Shown in pieces: positions 1-5,295 of a stretch of DNA of 8,394 bases. The notes beneath the pieces were generated by a model that was given only the letters and a program-made list of their open reading frames with translations, made no database searches and was not told where the DNA came from. The stretch is taken from NCBI GenBank assembly GCA_017882055.1, contig JADGQE010000166.1:1-8394 (forward strand). Direction: 5' to 3'. Each line of letters begins with the position of its first letter. The first letter of the stretch is position 1. The translations under genes were made by a program, and so were the position numbers. Source of the DNA: Thermoflexales bacterium (lineage in GTDB: Bacteria > Chloroflexota > Anaerolineae > Fen-1058).

Positions 1-3
1 TTT

Positions 4-50
4 CGCAGATAAAAGTCGAAATCAGCGTTTATCTGCGTCCATCTGCGTCC
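4..50. repeat. Intergenic repeat: inverted arms plus tandem 10-mer
   Basis: CGCAGATAAA at 4-13 is matched by its exact reverse complement TTTATCTGCG at 28-37. The unit ATCTGCGTCC occurs twice head to tail at 31-40 and 41-50. Short phrases of this kind recur between genes in many environmental bacterial genomes, which is recalled knowledge. No coding role is apparent. The rest of 51-127 holds a small CCACC/GGTGG hairpin (60-78) and presumably the outer end of the insertion sequence whose transposase ends at 128. I could not place the terminal inverted repeat. Confidence 0.5.
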
Positions 51-127
51 TATTCCATGCCACCACCGACAAGGGTGGCCGAAACGAAGACCATCGCCTG
101 TTTACTGAAGGGTGCGCGTAAAAGTTT

Positions 128-592
128 TTATGCATGCTTCGATTGGGCCAGTTGCCGTTTGGTTTTAAGGATGAACGGTTGTCGCCAAGGATGATTCGCG
201 GCAGGCCGCGGGCGTTCGTTCGGTTGATCACGCGGCGGCTTTGCCGGCAGTCTGGACCAAGCGGTGGATGTGGCTGAAGCTTCAGCCAACTGGGGCATGG
301 CCACCCTCGGTTCAGGATCAGCCGGTTGCATGAAGCGCTTCGCGTCAGCTTGAGCCCGCCGTGTCTGATGACGTTCGGTGCCGCGTTGCCTCGTCTGACG
401 GCGAAGTTCATGCGTGATCTGGGGTCAGGCTTCTTCCCAACGATCATTGCAGGCGATGTTCCGCAGCGCCAGCAAGGGATCGACATGCGGCCGGGCCCAA
501 TGCATGCCACTGCCTTTCAAGCGCGCTTCGACCACGAGTTTGTTGCCACTCTCCACGGCGCCATCGCCAATCGGCCAGCCGGCCGCGGCTGG
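128..592 (-). pseudogene. ISKra4-like transposase, C-terminal remnant with internal stop
   Basis: Read on the minus strand from about 592 this gives the C-terminal part of a DDE transposase. The block WPIGDGAVES followed by ARLKGSGMHW and LLALRN (about 577-460) is the conserved segment around the last catalytic acidic residue (the E of VES) in ISKra4-like elements. The frame continues to a TAA at 128-130 but is broken by TGA at 425-427, just after NDRWEEA. Relatives that I recall have tryptophan there, so a TGG to TGA change is likely. The N-terminal two thirds, with the first two catalytic aspartates, are missing: the reading ends near 585-592, where the neighbouring hydrolase fragment begins on the other strand. 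The element cannot move by itself. The exact IS family is from memory and could be a related one. Confidence 0.75.
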
Positions 593-888
593 ACTATGTC
601 TGTTGGACGCACGGCGTCACGAAACTGACCGATTACCTTGAAGCCAACAAGGCCTTCCGACTGGATGATCTGCCGAAACAGATTACGTGTCCCACCTTGT
701 GCTTAGGCAGCGAAGGTGAAGGCCGCGAGGGTCAGCGGCAGATGCAAGAATTCTACGAGATGCTGCAATGTCCTAAGGCGTATCATCTGTTCACCGTCGC
801 AGAAGGCGCAGATTCACACTGCCAGTTGGACAACCTCGGCTTGTCGTATCAAGTCGCTTTCGATTGGCTGGACGAGGTCCTGAAATAA
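589..888 (+). pseudogene. Alpha/beta hydrolase, C-terminal fragment
   Basis: An open frame runs from about 589 (LDYVCWTHG...) to the TAA at 886-888, roughly 99 residues. It resembles the C-terminal end of alpha/beta hydrolases of the dienelactone hydrolase / 2,6-dihydropseudooxynicotine hydrolase type. The segment QITCPTLCLGSEGEG (about 676-720) is the strand that precedes the acid residue. VAEGADSHCQ (about 796-825) carries the likely catalytic histidine, and DWLDEVLK closes the protein. The cap region and the nucleophile elbow are absent, because everything upstream has been replaced by the truncated transposase. The first ATG of the frame is at 697, well inside the domain, with no convincing ribosome binding site, so I treat this as a dead fragment. 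The substrate cannot be told. Confidence 0.7.
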
Positions 889-943
889 GCAGCACTACGG
901 CAGATGCCGGATCACACACATCTACTTCCGTTGTGCGTTAGAA

Positions 944-1403
944 TGTTAGTGATACAATGGCGATCCTCTTGAAGCAGCTTACACTCTCGATCCTGAACAA
1001 GCGCGAGAATTTCCGCAAAGCGTTTGCCAATTTCGATCCGGTCAAGGTGGCACGTTTCGGTCAGCGTGATGTGGCGCAGCTGTTGAAAGATGCCGGCATC
1101 ATCCGCAATAAATTAAAGATCGCTGCGGCGATCAACAACGCGCAGCGTTTTCTGGAAGTTCAGCAAGAGTTTGGCTCATTCGACGCGTATATCTGGCGCT
1201 TCGTCGATGGCCGGCCGATCGATAACGCCGTCAAGACACTGAAAGAAATCCCGGCCAAGACGTCGCTCTCGGATGCCATTAGCAAAGACTTGATCCAGCG
1301 CGGTTTCAAGTTCGTCGGCTCGACAATCGTGTATGCGCACATGCAGGCCACGGGCATGGTCAACGATCACACCCTCGATTGTTTCAGGTACAATGAAGTC
1401 TAA
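944..1403 (+). pseudogene. tag: DNA-3-methyladenine glycosylase I (Tag), catalytic segment deleted
   Basis: Tag removes 3-methyladenine from alkylated DNA in base excision repair. The frame from ATG 957 gives 148 residues that align with the C-terminal three quarters of Tag: LNKRENFRKAF (13-23), FDPVKV (26-31), DAGIIRNKLKI (45-55), RGFKFVGSTIVYAHMQATG (115-133) and NDHTLDC (136-142). H138 and C142 match two of the four zinc ligands of the E. coli enzyme. The usual length is about 187. The N-terminal block with the other zinc ligands, the catalytic glutamate and the base-stacking tryptophan is missing. A relic seems to survive in another frame: codons 956-982 read NGDPLEAAY, like the DPL-x3-Y motif near the Tag N-terminus, preceded by a Cys codon (944-946) and two stops (947-952). 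I infer an internal deletion of about 85-90 bases near 980-990. A 36-base gap leads to the next gene. Confidence 0.8.
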
Positions 1404-1430
1404 CTACGCAGACACTGCGGTAAATATTCT

Positions 1431-1436
1431 GAGGAG
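1431..1436 (+). promoter_or_regulatory. Ribosome binding site GAGGAG of the class V aminotransferase
   Basis: GAGGAG lies 3 bases before ATG 1440 and 6 bases before the directly following ATG 1443. The spacing suits the second ATG better, so the true N-terminus may be one residue shorter than annotated. Confidence 0.6.
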
Positions 1437-1439
1437 AAT

Positions 1440-2684
1440 ATGATGCTTGATCTCAATCTGGTTCGCTCGCATTTCCCGTCGTTATCGTCCGGTGCGATCT
1501 TCCTGGACAATCCCGGCGGCACGCAGATAGCCCAGGAGTCGATGCAGCGCCTGCAGGATTATTATCTGCACAACAACGCCAATCACGGCGGCGCTTTTCG
1601 CACCAGCCGCGCTTCCGACGCGATGGTGCATGCGGCGCGAGCGGCAATGGCGGATTTCCTGAATGCGCGCCGCCCGGAAGAGATCGTCTTCGGCCAGAAC
1701 ATGACGTCGCTGACGCTGCACATCAGCCGCAGCCTCGCGCGGACACTGCAGCCCGGCGATGAGATCGTCGTCACGCGCCTCGATCACGATGCCAACATCG
1801 CGCCGTGGATGCTGATCGCCGCCGATCGCGGCTGCACGCTGCGCTGGGTCGAATTCGATCCGGAGGATTGCACGTGGAACGTTGAAGCGCTCAAGCAGCA
1901 GATGACGCCGCGCACCCAACTGGTCGCGGTGGGTTATGCGTCCAATGCCGTCGGCACGATCAATCCCGTGCGCGAGGCCGTGCAGATCGCGCACGAGGCT
2001 GGAGCACTGTGCTTCATCGATGCCGTGCAGTATGCGCCGCATGGCCCGATCGATGTGCAGGCGCTTGACTGCGACTTTTTGGTTTGCTCGGCATATAAGT
2101 TCTTTGGTCCGCACACCGGCATTCTCTATGGCAAGTATGATCTGCTTGATCAACTCACGGCTTACAAAGTTCGCCCGTCCGGCAACGAGCCGCCGGATAA
2201 ATTCGAGACAGGCACGCAGAGTTTTGAATCCATCGCTGGTGTGTTGGGGGCGTTGGAATATTTTCAGTGGGTGGGCGTAGAAGAGGCCAGAAGCAAGCGG
2301 CAAGACAATGGGAGCCGGCGGCAGAAATTAGTGGCGGCGATGACGGCGATTAAGGAGTACGAGATCGGTTTGAGTCGCGCGTTGATTGAAGGGCTATCGT
2401 CGGTCAAGGGCCTGCACATCTGGGGCATCACCGATTTGAACCAACTCGATCGGCGCGTGCCGACCGTGTCGTTTACGCTGGATGGCTGGCATCCGCGTAA
2501 AGTGGCTGAGGCGCTCGATCAATCCGGTATCTACGTGTGGGATGGCAACTACTACGCGCAGGCCGTCACCGAGCGATTGGGCCTGGAAGACAAAGGCGGC
2601 ATGGTGCGCATCGGTGCGGCGCATTACAATACATTGGCCGAAGTCGATAAGTTGGTCGATGCCGTGAAGAAACTGGCCGCATAA
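1440..2684 (+). CDS. Class V aminotransferase, cysteine desulfurase-like (VC1184-type)
   Basis: This 414-residue protein has the full length expected for the family and no visible lesion. It is a cytosolic fold-type I PLP enzyme. H116 in the LDHDANIAPW segment should stack on the cofactor ring. YASNAVGTINP (166-176) and FIDAVQ (192-197, with D194 for the pyridine nitrogen) form the PLP pocket. K220 in CSAYKFFGPHTG is the Schiff-base lysine. FETGTQSFES (255-264) and MVRIGAAHYNT (388-398) complete the pattern of the VC1184 cysteine desulfurase-like subfamily. True SufS/IscS enzymes have an active-site cysteine in a C-terminal loop. I see none here: the region reads VRIGAAHYNT. Desulfurase activity is therefore doubtful, and a lyase or aminotransferase reaction is possible; the substrate is unknown. 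The start is supported by GAGGAG, with ATG 1443 equally plausible. It follows the broken tag gene by 36 bases and is followed by a repeat-filled gap. Confidence 0.9.
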   Translation: MMLDLNLVRSHFPSLSSGAIFLDNPGGTQIAQESMQRLQDYYLHNNANHGGAFRTSRASDAMVHAARAAMADFLNARRPEEIVFGQNMTSLTLHISRSLARTLQPGDEIVVTRLDHDANIAPWMLIAADRGCTLRWVEFDPEDCTWNVEALKQQMTPRTQLVAVGYASNAVGTINPVREAVQIAHEAGALCFIDAVQYAPHGPIDVQALDCDFLVCSAYKFFGPHTGILYGKYDLLDQLTAYKVRPSGNEPPDKFETGTQSFESIAGVLGALEYFQWVGVEEARSKRQDNGSRRQKLVAAMTAIKEYEIGLSRALIEGLSSVKGLHIWGITDLNQLDRRVPTVSFTLDGWHPRKVAEALDQSGIYVWDGNYYAQAVTERLGLEDKGGMVRIGAAHYNTLAEVDKLVDAVKKLAA

Positions 2685-2715
2685 TTAAGTGATTGTCTTA
2701 AAACTTGCACGTAGC

Positions 2716-3033
2716 GTCATCCTGAGCGAGCGTAGAGAGCGAAGAACACATGCGGTGCAGTGCTCCCGTCTCATTTTGCGATCGTCGTCGTATAGATTCT
2801 TTGGTGCTTCGCGCTTACTCAGAAACTTGTTGCACTGTGTCATTCTGAACGGAGTGAAGAATCTCTACCACGACCAGCAACCGTAATAGACGGAGATAGA
2901 GATGCTTCGCAAAAAGCGCTCACGTCATGTCCCAGCCACAGGCTGGGTGGCGCGCTAGGCGGCATGACACGGTCTGCGCAGCGAGTTTCTGTCTACCGGA
3001 TTGCCGGCCCGACTATGGGTTACTCAGAATGAC
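2716..3033. repeat. Two-unit dispersed inverted repeat (GTCATYCTGA arms)
   Basis: The gap 2685-3069 carries no credible gene; a 65-codon open frame at 2689-2886 is only the translated repeat. Left arms start with GTCATCCTGA (2716-2725) and GTCATTCTGA (2839-2848). Right arms end with TTACTCAGAA (2815-2824) and TTACTCAGAATGAC (3020-3033), so TCAGAATGAC at 3024-3033 is the exact reverse complement of 2839-2848. AGATTCTT (2794-2801) also pairs with AAGAATCT (2857-2864), which could fold the junction of the two units. Repeats beginning GTCATYCTGAGCGNAG and ending in the inverse are, from memory, widely dispersed in environmental genomes. This looks like two copies side by side, perhaps MITE-like. 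No transposase belongs to it here. Confidence 0.6.
2924..2968. repeat. Nested hairpin inside the second repeat unit
   Basis: CCCAGCC (2931-2937) and GGCTGGG (2941-2947) form a perfect 7-bp stem with a 3-base loop. Outside it GTCATG (2924-2929) pairs with CATGAC (2963-2968). There is no T tract after either side, so it is a poor intrinsic terminator. It may be the core of the repeat element. Confidence 0.5.
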
Positions 3034-3069
3034 AATTCAGGGACTTCTATGGCATAAGGGAGAAGATGC

Positions 3070-3432
3070 GTGATCGAAAAAGTGAATCTCAGCCAAAAGT
3101 TTAATCTCTTTCAGGACTATTGGAGTCCCAGGATCGCAGGTGAGATCAACGCTTCGCACGTGAAGCTCGTTAAGCTCAAAGGCGAATTCGTCTGGCATCA
3201 CCACGATGTTGAAGACGAGTTGTTTCTCGTCGTCAAAGGACACTTGCTCATCAAGCTGCGTGATTAGGATATCCATCTTGACGAAGGCGAGTTCGTCATC
3301 ATCCCGCACGGTGTCGAGCATATGCCGGCAGCCGAAGAAGAAGCGCAGGTACTGCTGCTTGAACCGAAATCGACGCTGAATACGGGCAACGTGCAAAGCG
3401 ATCGAACCGTTTCCCATCTGCAACACGTCTAA
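3070..3432 (+). pseudogene. Cupin-domain protein interrupted by an amber codon
   Basis: Starting at GTG 3070, with GGGAGA at 3058-3063 as ribosome binding site, the frame runs 121 codons to TAA 3430-3432 but contains TAG at 3265-3267 (codon 66). Both halves of a small single-domain cupin are in the same frame. Motif 1 is G38-x4-H43-x-H45-x4-E50-x6-G57 and motif 2 is G73-x5-P79-x-G81-x2-H84. H43, H45, E50 and H84 would hold a metal ion. The protein should be cytosolic; the function of this cupin type is unknown to me. One base change (CAG to TAG) explains the stop. Termination there leaves a 65-residue half barrel lacking motif 2, so the gene is probably dead unless the codon is suppressed or miscalled. 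The ACT gene follows 12 bases downstream, likely in one transcript. Confidence 0.8.
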
Positions 3433-3444
3433 CCGCAGGCAGCC

Positions 3445-3828
3445 ATGCCCAATCTGACTCTGTCGATTTTGCCGGATACTTTTTCGATCTGCCGATTGGA
3501 TCCAAATGAGCGTGTGCCTGATTGGGTGCGCACCTATTCGTTTGTCTCGATGACGCGTACGGCGGACGAATTGTCGATCGTGTGTTTGGACAAAGATGTT
3601 CCGATTGAAGTCAAGGCCGATCGAGATTGGCGCTGCCTGAAGGTCGAAGGGCCGCTCGATCTATCACTGACGGGTGTGCTCGCTTCGCTGGCAGTGCCGC
3701 TGGCCGAGGCGCGGATCGCTATCTTTGCCATCTCTACTTTCGATACGGATTACTTGTTGGTCAAAGAGCACGCTTTGGCGGATGCGATTTCAGCTTTAGA
3801 ACAAGCCGGCCATAAGGTTCAGGCCTGA
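3445..3828 (+). CDS. ACT domain-containing protein (CASTOR-type ACT)
   Basis: This is an intact 127-residue cytosolic protein. Its N-terminal part (1-60) includes LDPNERVPDW (18-27) and TADELSIVCLDKDVP (39-53). Residues 64-126 read KVEGPLDLSLTGVLASL then IAIFAISTFDTDYLLVK, the pattern of the small ACT_7/CASTOR-like family. ACT domains bind amino acids and act as sensors or allosteric modules. In stand-alone proteins of this group the ligand is usually unknown, and I cannot infer it here. ATG 3445 begins 12 bases after the cupin stop with only a weak ribosome binding site, which fits translational coupling to the cupin. An early stop in the cupin could therefore lower its expression. No damage is visible. 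The next gene is separated by an inverted repeat. Confidence 0.85.
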   Translation: MPNLTLSILPDTFSICRLDPNERVPDWVRTYSFVSMTRTADELSIVCLDKDVPIEVKADRDWRCLKVEGPLDLSLTGVLASLAVPLAEARIAIFAISTFDTDYLLVKEHALADAISALEQAGHKVQA

Positions 3829-3840
3829 ATTAATCTTTAC

Positions 3841-3894
3841 CACGAAGTCACTAAGACACAAAAAATTGAAACTTCGTGCCCTAGTGTCTTAGTG
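3841..3894. repeat. Interleaved inverted repeat CACGAAGT / CACTAAGACAC
   Basis: Arm A CACGAAGT (3841-3848) is followed directly by arm B CACTAAGACAC (3849-3859), then an A-rich spacer, then A' ACTTCGTG (3871-3878) and B' GTGTCTTAGTG (3884-3894). Both complements are exact. The order A-B-A'-B' means the two stems cannot nest and would form either alternative hairpins or a pseudoknot in RNA. The sequence belongs to the widespread ACCACGAAGACACTAAGACAC type of intergenic repeat (recalled). It ends 3 bases before the ribosome binding site of the next gene. Confidence 0.6.
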
Positions 3895-3897
3895 GTT

Positions 3898-3903
3898 AAG
3901 GAG
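3898..3903 (+). promoter_or_regulatory. Ribosome binding site AAGGAG of the first rid gene
   Basis: AAGGAG lies 6 bases before GTG 3910. This decides the start: the earlier GTG at 3892 is inside the repeat, and the ATG at 3919 would be too far away. Starting at 3910 also makes the protein align residue for residue with the downstream paralogue. Confidence 0.65.
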
Positions 3904-3909
3904 ACCGAG

Positions 3910-4306
3910 GTGCAGAGGATGAATATTTCAACGGGTACGCCCTGGGAGCCGATCGTCGGTTATTCGCGGGCGGTGCGTGTAGGTCAGTTTATTCATGTGT
4001 CCGGTACCACGGCGACCGATGAAGTCGGCAACGTCGTCGGACATGATGATCCGTATGCACAGACCGTTCAGGCGATCAAGAACATCGAGTCCGCATTGAA
4101 GCGCGCGGGGCGCGAGTTTGAACGATGTGGTTCGCACGCGGATGTATGTTGTGAATATCGATGACTGGGAGCAGATCGGTCGGGCGCACGGCGAATTTTT
4201 CTGCGACATTCGACCAGCAGCCAGCATGGTGGAAGTCCGCCGCTTAATCGATCCGGCGATGCTGGTCGAGATCGAAGTGGATGCGTTTATCACGGGAGAG
4301 GAATGA
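3910..4306 (+). pseudogene. RidA-family protein (copy 1), frameshifted
   Basis: This is the upstream member of a tandem pair of Rid (YjgF/YER057c/UK114) proteins, small cytosolic trimers that in RidA itself hydrolyse reactive enamines and imines. The frame from GTG 3910 is good up to SALKRAG (residue 67). The protein then continues one frame over from codon 4112 as ASLNDVVRTRMYVVNIDDW to VDAFITGEE, TGA 4304-4306. Removing one base near 4111, in GGGGCGCG, restores a 131-residue protein that matches copy 2 along its whole length. Without that the product ends at 4164 with a wrong tail. At the position of the catalytic arginine of RidA (PARSCVEV) it has alanine (PAASMVEV, A104). Its stop overlaps ATG 4303, a possible start of copy 2. 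A sequencing error at the G run is an alternative to real inactivation. Confidence 0.8.
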
Positions 4307-4311
4307 TAACG

Positions 4312-4704
4312 ATGGCACGACAAAATGTATCTTCAGGCTCGCCGTATGAGCCGATCCTGGGTATTTCACGCGCAGTGCGGATTGGCAATACGATCGCTGT
4401 GGCAGGCACTGCGCCGATCGGCCCCGATGGCAAAACCGTCGCACCGGGCGATGTCGTTGCTCAGGCGCGGCGCTGCATCGAAATCGCGCGCATTGCATTG
4501 GAACAGTTAGGGGCGAGTCTAGCGGATGTGATTCGCACGCGCACGCTGCTCATGCGCATCGACGATTGGGAGGCGGTGGGGCGCGTGCATGGCGAGGTCT
4601 TCGGATCGATCCGGCCGGTGAGCACGGTGATGCAAGTGCCGCGCTTCATCGATCACGATTGGCTGGTCGAGATCGAAATGGACGCCGTGATTGAAGGGTC
4701 ATGA
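4312..4704 (+). CDS. RidA-family protein (copy 2)
   Basis: This intact 130-residue protein has the usual length of the Rid family: SSGSPYEPILGISRAVRIG (7-25), AGTAPIGPDG (31-40), GASLADVIRTRTLLMRIDDW (67-86), VHGEVFGSIRP (92-102) and LVEIEMDAVI (118-127). In canonical RidA an arginine binds the carboxylate of the imine substrate; here the aligned residue is S104 in PVSTVMQV. Enamine/imine deaminase activity is therefore unlikely, as in the Rid subfamilies without that arginine, and the true role is unknown. I chose ATG 4312 because AGAGGA (4297-4302) is 9 bases upstream and MARQNVSSG lines up with the start of copy 1. ATG 4303, overlapping the stop of copy 1 in ATGA, is the alternative. Its own stop shares the palindrome TCATGA with the convergent SRPBCC gene. 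Confidence 0.88.
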   Translation: MARQNVSSGSPYEPILGISRAVRIGNTIAVAGTAPIGPDGKTVAPGDVVAQARRCIEIARIALEQLGASLADVIRTRTLLMRIDDWEAVGRVHGEVFGSIRPVSTVMQVPRFIDHDWLVEIEMDAVIEGS

Positions 4705-5193
4705 AGGCGGCAGGCCGCGCGCTGCCACGTTCTTCAATCCCTCCAGCCAGATTTGATGGCCGCGCTGCAACATGCCGTTCAGAAACCACCGACTGAAGAA
4801 TGGCAACAGGCCGGTTTGTGTTTCCTCAGTCACGATCTGGCAGTTACTCTCCATCGGTATGATGGCCCAGCCATGATAAGCGCGAATGCCGAAGGTGGTG
4901 GCGTCCCATTCCAAATGCAGCGGCGCTTCGAATCGGCGAACAGTGCTGTGCACAGTCGAGCCGAAGGTATGCCACGTAAACGGCGTGCCGAGCGCCAGAT
5001 CCGGCCCGGCTGTCGAATCGAATTTGAACCAGCCACAGTTTGAGTACCACGTCGGCCACAGCAGCGCGCGGCACAACCATGCCCAGATGATTTCCGGAGC
5101 GGCTGGAATCAGGATTTAGTTGTGAGCGTGGGCGTAGGCTTTGGTTGGCTTTAGGTCCGCAGGCCACGCAATGGATGCATCATTGTCCACCAT
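4699..5193 (-). pseudogene. SRPBCC-family protein with an internal stop
   Basis: Read on the minus strand from ATG 5193, with AAAGGA about 8 bases upstream, the frame has 165 codons to TGA at 4699-4701. Codon 26 is TAA (5116-5118). The flanks HAHN and ILIPAAPEIIWAWL form one continuous first strand and helix of the SRPBCC (polyketide cyclase / START-like) fold, followed by LLWPTWYSN. WDATTFGIRAYHGW and the C-terminal helix LNGMLQRGHQIWLEGLK complete the domain. Such proteins hold a hydrophobic ligand in a deep cavity; the ligand is not predictable here. One base change (for example GAA to TAA) explains the stop. Initiation after it would need a rare codon such as TTG 5076 and would lose the first strand. 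It lies downstream of the oxidase/hydrolase gene on the same strand, and a lipid-like ligand would fit, but that is a guess. Confidence 0.72.
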
Positions 5194-5224
5194 CACCGTT
5201 TTCCTTTTGCGCCGCTTGATATCA

Positions 5225-5295
5225 TAGCCACGGATAACACGGATTGCACGCGTAAAAATAGCGGTGTAAGCCGTGTCGTCCGTGGTTGATGGCTA
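5225..5295. repeat. Inverted repeat CCACGGA-ACACGG between two minus-strand genes
   Basis: The 15-mer starting CCACGGATAACACGG (5228-5242) and the one starting CCGTGTCGTCCGTGG (5271-5285) are complementary at 13 of 15 positions. Outer arms TAGCCA (5225-5230) and TGGCTA (5290-5295) extend the symmetry with a small bulge. The right outer arm contains the TAG stop (5293-5295) of the hydrolase gene. No T tract follows on either strand, so it is not a typical intrinsic terminator. It resembles another common dispersed intergenic repeat. Confidence 0.55.

Noticed and set aside
22..510. Minus-strand open frame of 162 codons over the transposase remnant
   Set aside because: It is in a different frame from the recognisable transposase sequence and resembles nothing.
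931..958. Promoter-like TTGTGC, 16 bases, TACAAT ahead of ATG 957
   Set aside because: The -10 box would overlap the start codon, and the region is better read as the decayed N-terminal coding part of tag.
1482..2303. Minus-strand open frame of 273 codons
   Set aside because: It lies opposite the class V aminotransferase, has an Arg/His/Ala-rich composition typical of a shadow frame and shows no domain I know.
2685..2701. TTAAG-7 bases-CTTAA as a terminator of the aminotransferase
   Set aside because: The stem is five A/T-rich pairs with no T tract; too weak.
2689..2886. Open frame of 65 codons after the aminotransferase
   Set aside because: Its sequence (VILSERRERR and VILNGVKNL) is the translated dispersed repeat, not a protein.
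3892..3909. GTG 3892 as start of rid copy 1
   Set aside because: It lies inside the inverted repeat with no ribosome binding site; GTG 3910 has AAGGAG at 6 bases and matches the paralogue.
128..5193. Stop-codon reassignment in this organism
   Set aside because: The interrupting codons are TGA, TAG and TAA, one each, and the intact genes end normally with TAA and TGA.
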